Source of the DNA: an uncultured Chlorobiota bacterium
GTDB taxonomy: Bacteria; Bacteroidota; Kapaibacteriia; OLB7
DNA: 12,272 nt
Assembly: GCA_946481475.1 (NCBI GenBank)
Contig: CAMLOB010000054.1
Location: 1-12,272 of the forward strand
Direction: 5' to 3'
The position numbers and the translations under genes are program-made. Positions 1 through 5,954 of this stretch are shown one piece after another. The notes under the pieces are model-generated. The model did not search any database, was not told the DNA's origin, and was given only the letters and a program-made list of their open reading frames with translations. The first letter of the stretch is position 1. Each line of letters opens with the position of its first letter.

Positions 1-821
1 CAGTAGTAATCATAGCCGCCGGGACTGTAGTGTTCCAGAAGCTCTCTTGTCCTGATCAACCGTATCGGCGTTCCATCGTGCCCCAGATTCCGGCGCTTCG
101 AGATGCGCAGTTTTGATGAGGGGGAGATACCGGTCCGCACAACGTCAAGATATCCTGAGTCGGGTGGAGGGAAGAAGTGCTGCACGGTCAGGTCCGGACT
201 CTCGTAGTAGAGTCCGCTGTCGCCGGCATTCTGCGGCTTTGTGTAGGACTCCAGCAGATACCGCGTCATGCCGGGATACCAGAGCGCGCTGAGGGCCACC
301 GGACCGGCAAAGGCGTCGTATCCGAGAACGGGGAGGAAGGTGGAGCGGGGGGAGGAGGAGAAGAAGTTCCACCGGTTGAACCAGTTCCCGTTCAGGTCGG
401 GCATCCAGGCGATCCCGGCTTTCAGTCCGTGATGATAGAACCCGTGCTTTGCATGGATGCCGATGCCGGCTTCGATTCCCGGCGTGTATCCTCCCTCGTC
501 CAGCCAGGGGAATTGCGAAAGGTGAAATTGATAGGTGAGGTAGTATTCATCGCTCAGGTAGTCATAGCGTGTATAGGAGAGTGTGGAAGGCCAGAAGAAG
601 CCGTTGAAGCTGATCCCGAAGGCATTATCGAGATCGCCGTACCAGAGTCCGAGTTGCGGTGCCCACGCAACCCGGTCGGCCCGGGGCGAGATCGAGATGC
701 CGGCCACACCGGTATACTCCCACTCTTCGGAGAAGAAGCGTGGAGCCGGAGGAATCACGTGAGCGTTCTGGACGCAGCCGCAGAGAAGGGAGAGGAAGAG
801 GAGAATCGGGATGAGCTTCAT
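1..821 (-). CDS. Putative lipoprotein of unknown function, 3' end cut by the window edge
   Basis: Reading the minus strand from ATG at 821-819 gives 273 codons without a stop to the left edge, so the C-terminus is missing. The N-terminus is a short lipoprotein signal: a charged start (MKLIP), a leucine-rich core, then L-C-G-C with Cys16 as the likely lipidated residue. The remainder is rich in aromatic residues, Gly, Pro and Ser, with many tracts that look like beta strands (for example around residues 37-75 and 100-150) and no hydrophobic helix after the signal. This would fit an envelope-anchored beta-rich protein, but I do not recognise a family. There is no good Shine-Dalgarno sequence before the ATG. 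The choice of frame rests on its being open over the full length, the lipobox at its start and its plausible protein composition; the competing frames on both strands are shorter or give Arg/Pro-rich products. It is divergent from the deacetylase gene at 1078. Confidence 0.75.
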   Translation of the reverse strand, partial: MKLIPILLFLSLLCGCVQNAHVIPPAPRFFSEEWEYTGVAGISISPRADRVAWAPQLGLWYGDLDNAFGISFNGFFWPSTLSYTRYDYLSDEYYLTYQFHLSQFPWLDEGGYTPGIEAGIGIHAKHGFYHHGLKAGIAWMPDLNGNWFNRWNFFSSSPRSTFLPVLGYDAFAGPVALSALWYPGMTRYLLESYTKPQNAGDSGLYYESPDLTVQHFFPPPDSGYLDVVRTGISPSSKLRISKRRNLGHDGTPIRLIRTRELLEHYSPGGYDYY

Positions 822-871
822 CAGTGATTGTGCAGATTGCTTGTCGGTCTTTCCGATTTTGTAGAGAGGGG

Positions 872-915
872 ACGGCCATATATTCCCCTGATCTTTATCG
901 GGCATAGATGGCCGT
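872..915. repeat. Nested inverted repeats in the divergent spacer
   Basis: ACGGCCAT (872-879) and ATGGCCGT (908-915) are exact reverse complements separated by 28 bases. Inside them is a second small hairpin, CCTGAT (887-892) with ATCGGG (897-902), loop CTTT, one G-T pair. The structure lies between the lipoprotein gene and the PIG-L gene, where an operator or a leader structure could sit. No T-run follows on either strand, so it does not look like an intrinsic terminator. Function unknown. Confidence 0.4.
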
Positions 916-1077
916 TTGCAGAATATGATCCCGGAAAGTAGGGCTTGATGAATTTTCCCGACCCAGGTCTATCTTCCTGCGGAACGAAGTATCCCGTCCG
1001 TTTCCCTCCATCTCCACGAACCGCCGTAACTTACTCACTTCAAATGCAGTGAACAACCGACAAAAAAGGACCGGACA

Positions 1078-1980
1078 ATGAACGGATATATGCGCATCGT
1101 TTTCCCATTTCTTCTTCTGGCAACGCTTTCCCTTTCCGCCCTTGCACAGTCTCCCCCGAATGTCCTGATCGTCATCGCCCACCCGGACGACGAGTCGGGG
1201 ATGGCCGCGACGGTCTGGAAAATCACGCACGCTCTGCAGGGGAACGTGGACCTGGCGCTGGTGACGAACGCCGAGGGGGGATACAAGTACTCGTCGCTCG
1301 GGAACATCATCTACGGACACGAGTTGACCGACGAGGATACCGGGCGGGCGTACCTTCCGGCGATCCGGAAGAAAGAGCTGATGGCCGGGGGGGAAATCAT
1401 CGGCATCCGCAACTACTTCTTCCTCGATCAGCAGGATCACATGTACACGCTGAATGTCGATTCCACCTTCGGCTACGTCTGGGACACCGCACTTGTGGGG
1501 AAGCGGCTGACGGAGATCATGGAACAGGGAGCATACGACTACGTCTTCTGCCTTTTGCCGACGCCGGGAACGCACGGTCACCACAAGGGGGCGACGATCA
1601 TGGCGCTGGAGGCGGCCGGAAGGATCCCGAAGGCGAATCGTCCGGTTGTGCTCGGCGTGTCGGTCTCGGAGAAGGGGGATTCGGTCGAGCCGTTCAAGGG
1701 GCTGTCCGGCTATCCGACAACGACGATCTCCACCGGACTGCCGAGCTTCCACTTCGACAGGACGGCGAGCTTCGGCTTCCGGAATCAGTTGAACTACAAG
1801 ATCATCGTCAACTGGCTGATCGCCGAACACAAGTCGCAGGGGACGATGCAGCTTGCGATGAACCGGGGAGACCTCGAGGAGTTCTGGTGGTTCGATATGA
1901 ACGACCGGGCCGGATTCGACGAGACGACCGGGCTGTTCAGGAGGCTGGCCGAACCGTTTTTTGAGGAGCTGGAGTACTGA
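1078..1980 (+). CDS. Exported PIG-L/LmbE family deacetylase
   Basis: A 300-residue protein of the PIG-L (LmbE-like) family, zinc-dependent hydrolases that remove acetyl groups from N-acetylglucosamine-type substrates. Seen: the family signature AHPDDE at residues 34-39, giving the first metal and catalytic positions (H35, D37, D38), and a second motif H-G-H-H-K-G at 166-171 carrying the third metal-ligand His. A hydrophobic N-terminus ending in A-L-A before Gln24 looks like a Sec signal peptide, so the mature enzyme is probably periplasmic or outside the cell. The ATG at 1078 has AAGGA (1066-1070) at good spacing; a second ATG four codons later is possible. The M42 peptidase gene lies 94 bases downstream on the same strand. 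The substrate cannot be read from sequence: family members act on glycolipids, mycothiol precursors, chitin oligomers and antibiotics. Family assignment is firm, specificity unknown. Confidence 0.9.
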   Translation: MNGYMRIVFPFLLLATLSLSALAQSPPNVLIVIAHPDDESGMAATVWKITHALQGNVDLALVTNAEGGYKYSSLGNIIYGHELTDEDTGRAYLPAIRKKELMAGGEIIGIRNYFFLDQQDHMYTLNVDSTFGYVWDTALVGKRLTEIMEQGAYDYVFCLLPTPGTHGHHKGATIMALEAAGRIPKANRPVVLGVSVSEKGDSVEPFKGLSGYPTTTISTGLPSFHFDRTASFGFRNQLNYKIIVNWLIAEHKSQGTMQLAMNRGDLEEFWWFDMNDRAGFDETTGLFRRLAEPFFEELEY

Positions 1981-2015
1981 GGTTCAGACCTTGCAGAGAA
2001 GGGTGGGGAATTCCC

Positions 2016-2046
2016 TGCGTCGCGTTATCTTCACGCAATCTTTTTT
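2016..2046 (+). terminator. Weak possible terminator after the PIG-L gene
   Basis: TGCGT (2016-2020) can pair with ACGCA (2033-2037) across a 12-base loop, and a run of six T follows at 2041-2046. The stem is short and the loop long, so termination would be weak, and the two flanking genes may still be cotranscribed. The 10-bp palindrome GGGAATTCCC just upstream (2006-2015) may be chance. Confidence 0.25.
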
Positions 2047-2074
2047 ATGTCTCCATCACAAAACCGACTCACAG

Positions 2075-3154
2075 ATGAAGAAAAAAAGCCGTCAGTTTCT
2101 TGAGACCTATCTCAACAATTCATCCCCCACAGGATTCGAATCCTCCGGCCAGAAGCTCTGGCTGGACTACATCCGCCCCTGGATCGACGACTACATCAGC
2201 GACGCCTACGGCACGGTGGTCGGTGTGGTCAACCCGAAGGCGCAATACAAAGTGGTGATCGAGGCCCACGCCGACGAGATTTCCTGGTTCGTCAGCTACA
2301 TCAACGAGAAGGGGTATATCTCGGTGACGCAGAACGGCGGCTCCGATCCGCAGATCGCGCCGGCGAAGCGGGTGAACATCTACACCGACAAGGGAATCGT
2401 TCCCGGCGTCTTCGGCTGGCCGGCGATTCACGTCCGGGACAAGAGCAACAACGGAGCGCCGGAGGTGAAGAAGCTCTTCATCGACGTCGGCGCCGACTCC
2501 AAAGAGGAAGTGGAAAAGATGGGGATCCTCCCCGGCTGCGTCGTCACGTTCCAGGACGAGATGACCACGCTGAACAACGACAAGTGGCTGGTCGGCAGGG
2601 CGATCGACAACCGGATCGGCGGCTACATGATCGCCGAGACGCTCCGGATGATCGCCGAGTCGGGAAAGAAACTTCCGTTCGGTCTCTATGTGGTCAACTC
2701 GGTGCAGGAAGAGGTCGGCCTGAGGGGTGCGCAGATGATCTCCCGCCGGATCAGACCGGACGTGGCGATCGTCACCGACGTGACGCACGACACGCAATCT
2801 CCCCCCTATCAGAGTCTGAAAGCGGCCGAGGGGGATATCGCCTGCGGAAAGGGACCGGTGCTCACCTGGGGACCTGCCGTGCAGAACAATCTGCTGAAGA
2901 TGGTTGTGGAGCGGGCCGAGGAGAAGCAGATCCCGTATCAGCGGGCGGCCGCCTCACGCTCCACCGGGACCGACACGGACGCCTTCGCCTACAGCGACGT
3001 CGGCGTCCCTTCGGCCCTGATCTCGCTGGCGCTGAAGTACATGCACACGACCGTCGAGATGGTCTCGATGGATGATGTGGAGAACGTCATCAAGCTGATG
3101 TACGAGTTCGTGATGGGACTGAAGAAGGGGCATGATTTCCGGTACATCACCTGA
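2075..3154 (+). CDS. M42 family metallo-aminopeptidase (FrvX / glutamyl aminopeptidase type)
   Basis: A 359-residue cytosolic di-metal peptidase of family M42, whose members form large dodecameric (tetrahedral) shells that trim N-terminal residues from peptides. Ligands and catalytic residues are all visible: H65 and D67 in A-H-A-D-E, the bridging D178 in A-I-D-N-R, E212 (general base) and E213 in Q-E-E-V-G, D235 in V-T-D-V-T-H, and H324 in K-Y-M-H-T-T. The length matches the family (about 340-370). The frame stays open upstream to an ATG at 1961, but that would overlap the end of the deacetylase gene and add 38 residues without family character, so I take the ATG at 2075, which gives the usual short N-terminus. 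No clear Shine-Dalgarno sequence precedes it and there is no signal peptide. Exact cleavage preference (acidic, hydrophobic or lysyl) cannot be told from sequence. Confidence 0.93.
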   Translation: MKKKSRQFLETYLNNSSPTGFESSGQKLWLDYIRPWIDDYISDAYGTVVGVVNPKAQYKVVIEAHADEISWFVSYINEKGYISVTQNGGSDPQIAPAKRVNIYTDKGIVPGVFGWPAIHVRDKSNNGAPEVKKLFIDVGADSKEEVEKMGILPGCVVTFQDEMTTLNNDKWLVGRAIDNRIGGYMIAETLRMIAESGKKLPFGLYVVNSVQEEVGLRGAQMISRRIRPDVAIVTDVTHDTQSPPYQSLKAAEGDIACGKGPVLTWGPAVQNNLLKMVVERAEEKQIPYQRAAASRSTGTDTDAFAYSDVGVPSALISLALKYMHTTVEMVSMDDVENVIKLMYEFVMGLKKGHDFRYIT

Positions 3155-3218
3155 TCGGACCGGGAGCGGAATAACGGATGACGGAAATCCCGTATCCGCC
3201 GCAACGGGAAGAAATCAG

Positions 3219-3259
3219 GGGGTGGGAAGACGAGTCGTTCTTCCCGCCCCTTCTCTTTT
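3219..3259 (+). terminator. Rho-independent terminator after the M42 gene
   Basis: GGGGTGGGAAGA (3219-3230) pairs with TCTTCCCGCCCC (3239-3250) over 12 bp with a single G-T pair and an 8-base loop. The T-rich tail TTCTCTTTT follows at 3251-3259. It lies 64 bases after the M42 stop codon, so it most likely ends the PIG-L/M42 transcription unit and separates it from the gene at 3331. Confidence 0.85.
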
Positions 3260-3330
3260 CATCCCCTTGATTCCTCCTTTCTTATATTGCCTCCCGAACT
3301 TCAACAACCACCAAATTTCCGCCGTGTCCG

Positions 3331-3876
3331 GTGCATCGATCTTCTTCCATAGGAAAGCTTGCAAAGGAAGTCTCCGAGGAGAAGACCGGAGACGAAGTGG
3401 TCGGGGATGGAGATTCCGGGGAGCCCGATCCGGACGAACTTCCGGTCCTTTTTCCGCGGCGGGTGATCGCGCCGGACCGCAGGCTTCTGGCCGACGACAT
3501 CCTTCCTCCCGGCGTCCTGCTGGAGTTCGTCCCGGCCGACATTCTGAACGCCTTCATCAACTATGTCGATCTTCGGGGGGTGATCACCGAGCGTGATCCG
3601 GAGGAGGACGAGCGGTACATCAATCAATCCAACAGATTCTACACGCACTTCCACGAGTTCGGGACGGCGATTCACGTGGTCGCCTCGTCGGAAGAGTACT
3701 GGTGGTATTTCTGGTACGATATGGATGCCAGCGACTGCGCGATCGGTCGGGTGGAGCAGAAGGCGTTCTCTCTGCCGGAAGTTGTCCGATGGGTCTACGG
3801 ACGGAGGGTGAGCGGACGGTATCCGGTGGTGGAGATCGACGTCCGATTGCTGGAGGGATGGCGGTCGTTCCAGTAA
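3331..3876 (+). CDS. Hypothetical protein, acidic N-terminus, aromatic-rich core
   Basis: I do not recognise this 181-residue protein. The frame opens after a TGA at 3268 and has no ATG before residue 131; the first canonical start is GTG at 3331. An internal GTG at codon 23, preceded at some distance by GGAG, would give a shorter protein, so the start is uncertain. Residues 12-38 are strongly acidic and low in complexity, probably disordered. Residues 39-181 look folded: a run dense in Trp and Tyr (EYWWYFWYDMDASDC, 122-136) and a hydrophobic C-terminal segment. There is no signal peptide or membrane helix, so it is probably cytosolic. A TATATT at 3283-3288 could be part of its promoter, just after the upstream terminator. 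It converges on kdsC, with 10 bases between the two stop codons. Reality of the gene is supported by protein-like composition and the tight fit between neighbours. Confidence 0.65.
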   Translation: MHRSSSIGKLAKEVSEEKTGDEVVGDGDSGEPDPDELPVLFPRRVIAPDRRLLADDILPPGVLLEFVPADILNAFINYVDLRGVITERDPEEDERYINQSNRFYTHFHEFGTAIHVVASSEEYWWYFWYDMDASDCAIGRVEQKAFSLPEVVRWVYGRRVSGRYPVVEIDVRLLEGWRSFQ

Positions 3877-3886
3877 ATGTAATGGC

Positions 3887-4387
3887 TTATGGGGTTCCTT
3901 TCGCCGCGATCACCATCTCCGCAAACTCACGGAATGCCCCGTGTCCTCCCGGCTTCGAACAGACGTAGGCGGCCACTTCGATAATCTGCGGGAGTCCGTC
4001 GGCCGGGGTGGCCGGAAGGGCGACCCGGCGCATCACCTCCAGATCGTTCACGTCGTCGCCGATGTAGGCGATCTCCTCCGGAGCGTAGCCGTAATTCCGC
4101 ATCACGTCATCCAGCTTTCCGGACTTGTCCTTGCAGCCGAGTTCCACCAGATTGATCTTCAGCTTCTCGGCCCGCCGGACAACCGAGGGAGAATTCTCGC
4201 CGGTGATGATGCCGACCTCTACGCCCACCTCCCGAAGCCGCTCCACCGCCATCCCGTCCCGGATGTTGAAGCGTTTCATCACTTCCCCTTCCGGACCGTA
4301 GTAGACGCCTCCGTCGGTCAGGACGCCGTCGACGTCGGTCAGGATCAGCCGGATACGGGAGGCAAGAGTTGTCAGTTGGTCGTTCAT
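3887..4387 (-). CDS. kdsC: 3-deoxy-D-manno-octulosonate 8-phosphate phosphatase (KdsC)
   Basis: A 166-residue HAD-superfamily phosphatase that hydrolyses Kdo-8-phosphate to Kdo, the sugar joining lipid A to the core of lipopolysaccharide; it acts in the cytosol as a tetramer. All HAD motifs are present: motif I D-V-D-G-V-L-T-D at 18-25 (nucleophile D18, acid D20), motif II T62 in I-I-T-G-E, motif III K88 in the family context G-C-K-D-K, and motif IV G-D-D-V-N-D at 110-115. The lack of a cap domain, the size and the C-terminal G-G-H-G-A-F-R-E segment are typical of KdsC rather than of other HAD enzymes. The frame stays open upstream, but the ATG at 4387 gives the usual N-terminus directly before the domain. 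No strong Shine-Dalgarno sequence is seen. It is transcribed separately from the gene at 4589, since a terminator lies between them. kdsA, kdsB and kdsD are not in the window. Confidence 0.93.
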   Translation of the reverse strand: MNDQLTTLASRIRLILTDVDGVLTDGGVYYGPEGEVMKRFNIRDGMAVERLREVGVEVGIITGENSPSVVRRAEKLKINLVELGCKDKSGKLDDVMRNYGYAPEEIAYIGDDVNDLEVMRRVALPATPADGLPQIIEVAAYVCSKPGGHGAFREFAEMVIAAKGTP

Positions 4388-4473
4388 GTGTGATGGAAAA
4401 ACTTCGACGGACGGTTTGCCGATCTGCGTCGATCCGCTCAATCCGTCCGATCTGCGGTCTATTTGTTGCCGGA

Positions 4474-4481
4474 CAAAGATA
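4474..4481 (-). promoter_or_regulatory. Possible kdsC promoter -7 element (TAnnTTTG)
   Basis: On the minus strand the sequence TATCTTTG matches the Bacteroidota -7 consensus TAnnTTTG exactly. It lies 86 bases before the kdsC start and just after the terminator of the upstream gene, where a kdsC promoter is expected. A matching TTG at about -33 is not evident, which lowers confidence. Confidence 0.4.
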
Positions 4482-4513
4482 GAGCATCGAATCGATTGGG
4501 CCGATTCACGATA

Positions 4514-4556
4514 TGAAAACGAAGGGGCCGGACGACCCGCCCGATCATCCGGCCCC
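4514..4556 (-). terminator. Rho-independent terminator of the cysteine-rich protein gene
   Basis: On the minus strand GGGGCCGGA (4556-4548) pairs exactly with TCCGGCCCC (4532-4524) over 9 bp with a 15-base loop. The tail TTCGTTTTC follows at 4523-4515. It begins 33 bases after the stop codon of the gene ending at 4589 and separates that gene from kdsC. Confidence 0.8.
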
Positions 4557-4588
4557 TGTCGTGTGCTCCTCAACGTTTTGCCCGCAAC

Positions 4589-5374
4589 CTATCCCAACTG
4601 TCCTCCGACGGAATACTCCCAGACCGTCTCCTCGACCTTCTGACATTCCGAACAGCAGGGGATCCCCATACATTCGCACGGACATCCCTCGGCGGTCTGC
4701 ACGCACTGGGCCGTGCAGGAGATGGTGGTCACCTTCTTCTTGTAGCACCTGGCTCCGCCGCCGATCTTCGGACCGAAGATGCCGCCGAACAGCTTGATCG
4801 CGCTCTGGGTCGTTGTCCCTTCCCCTTCCTTTATCGCCCGGACAACCGCCGGACTTGCCAGCGGGTTGAAGGAGAGGGCGGCGAAGGAGATCGGATCGGT
4901 TCCGACGGTCGTCCCCTGCGCCCCGCCGCCGACGGTGCCGTAGAGGCGGACGCCGTTGTAGGCCATGATCCATGTCGCCCCCTTGGTCCACTGGGCGACG
5001 TTCCCGTTGTTCAGCAGTTCGACTTTGGTGTAGTTCAGAGAGATCTGCTCGGCTTCGGTACTTCCGAGAACCGTGACGTTGACCTGATTGCGGCTGACCA
5101 GACTGTAGATCACCGTCCGCTCCTTGCCGTCGATCTCGACCCTGAACATCAGGTCCTGAATTTCAAAGTTCCCCATCTTGCCACTGGCCGACAGAGTTTT
5201 TGTCCTGAACAGGACATCTCTGACGTTCCCCTTTCGCTGCATTCCACCCCCATCGGTGAACTGTTCCTCGTGATTGACCACAACGCTCGTCCACTCCTCG
5301 GCGACGGCGGATGTCGTCAAAAACAACAGGGCCGCAACGGCGGCCAGTGCGGTCTGCATCATGACTCCTTTCAT
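4589..5374 (-). CDS. Exported protein with a nine-cysteine C-terminal region, function unknown
   Basis: A 261-residue protein that I cannot assign to a family. A Sec signal peptide is clear: charged start, hydrophobic core to residue 20, A-V-A at 23-25 before E26. Residues 27-205 have no cysteine and are rich in Val, Thr, Gly and Asn with alternating hydrophobic residues, suggesting a beta-rich domain; a Gly-rich stretch lies at 146-157. All nine cysteines fall at C-terminal positions 210, 220, 224, 231, 233, 235, 240, 241 and 244, including C-P-C-E-C and C-C-S-E-C. Such density in an exported protein suggests disulfides or metal binding, and the odd count leaves at least one thiol unpaired or used otherwise. 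The start is well supported by AGGAGG (5388-5383) 8 bases before the ATG, the strongest ribosome site in the window, which hints at high expression. It has its own terminator and is divergent from the DCC-family gene at 5498. Confidence 0.85.
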   Translation of the reverse strand: MKGVMMQTALAAVAALLFLTTSAVAEEWTSVVVNHEEQFTDGGGMQRKGNVRDVLFRTKTLSASGKMGNFEIQDLMFRVEIDGKERTVIYSLVSRNQVNVTVLGSTEAEQISLNYTKVELLNNGNVAQWTKGATWIMAYNGVRLYGTVGGGAQGTTVGTDPISFAALSFNPLASPAVVRAIKEGEGTTTQSAIKLFGGIFGPKIGGGARCYKKKVTTISCTAQCVQTAEGCPCECMGIPCCSECQKVEETVWEYSVGGQLG

Positions 5375-5421
5375 GCAATTCTCCTCCTGTGTGCAAATTC
5401 CCTTGTTTGTGATGTTTACGT

Positions 5422-5435
5422 TTCCCGAACGGGAA
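5422..5435. promoter_or_regulatory. Palindrome TTCCCG-AA-CGGGAA, possible shared operator
   Basis: Two exact 6-bp inverted half-sites with a 2-base spacer lie between the divergent genes starting at 5374 and 5498, 47 and 62 bases from the two start codons. This is the geometry of a dimeric repressor or activator site serving both promoters. An AT-richer stretch (ATTGATCTATTTTG) directly to the right could hold the rightward promoter, but I cannot fix its -10 and -35 boxes. No regulator gene is adjacent. Confidence 0.4.
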
Positions 5436-5497
5436 TTGATCTATTTTGTACGCCACAAACCTGTCCGAACCGGATCACCGAACGATTGGTGGAACGC

Positions 5498-5914
5498 ATG
5501 GAAAGAAATGACGGAAGCGAGCATCCCCTGGTCCTCTTCGACGGAGTCTGCAATTTCTGTGAGGGGAGCGTCCGGTTTATCATCGACCGCGATCCGAAGG
5601 GACTGTTCCGGTTCGCCTCGTTGCAGAGCGAGGCGGCCGAAGAAGTTCTGCGGAGATACGGGCGTGATCCGGAACAGATGAGCTCGGTCATCCTTGTGGC
5701 CGACGGCCACGTGCATACCAGAAGCGGAGCGGCTCTTCGCATCGCCCGGCGTCTCCGTTTTCCCTGGCCCCTGCTCTACGGCTTTATCATTCTTCCGCCG
5801 CCGCTCCGCAATCTGGTCTACGACTATATCGCCCGCAATCGCTACAAGTGGTTCGGAAAGAAAGAAGAATGTATGGTCCCGACGCCGGAGATACGGGAGA
5901 GATTCCTGGGGTAG
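5498..5914 (+). CDS. DCC family thiol-disulfide oxidoreductase (DUF393, YuxK-like)
   Basis: A 138-residue protein of the DCC family (PF04134), thioredoxin-like proteins thought to act in thiol-disulfide exchange. Seen: the family motif near the N-terminus, F-D-G-V-C-N-F-C with C18 and C21 as the CxxC pair, then S-V-R-F-I-I-D-R-D, the central L-Q-S-E, and the closing Y-D-Y-I-A-R-N-R-Y-K-W-F-G-K at 108-121, which is highly typical, followed by a lone C125. There is no signal peptide; a moderately hydrophobic stretch lies at 90-103. The frame is open upstream, but the ATG at 5498 gives the expected N-terminus a few residues before the motif. It is the first gene of a plus-strand run; the helicase gene starts 40 bases after its stop. 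The physiological substrate is unknown for the family. Confidence 0.92.
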   Translation: MERNDGSEHPLVLFDGVCNFCEGSVRFIIDRDPKGLFRFASLQSEAAEEVLRRYGRDPEQMSSVILVADGHVHTRSGAALRIARRLRFPWPLLYGFIILPPPLRNLVYDYIARNRYKWFGKKEECMVPTPEIRERFLG

Positions 5915-5954
5915 CGTTCGGTCGGCATCGCCGCAGCGCAAGAAGAAAGGGGCT

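Noticed and set aside
177..827. A 216-codon plus-strand open frame opposite the lipoprotein gene
   Set aside because: The minus-strand frame gives a clean lipobox and a natural protein composition; this one gives Glu/Gly/Val-rich sequence with no features.
895..1830. A 311-codon open frame antisense to the PIG-L gene
   Set aside because: Mirror of a well-supported gene in high-GC DNA; Arg/Asp/Val-rich product without a signal peptide, motif or ribosome site.
1961..2074. Upstream extension of the M42 peptidase to an ATG at 1961
   Set aside because: It overlaps the deacetylase stop and adds 38 residues that M42 enzymes lack.
4388..4573. Upstream extension of kdsC to 4573
   Set aside because: It would run through the terminator hairpin and the probable promoter, and KdsC proteins normally begin about ten residues before the first HAD motif.
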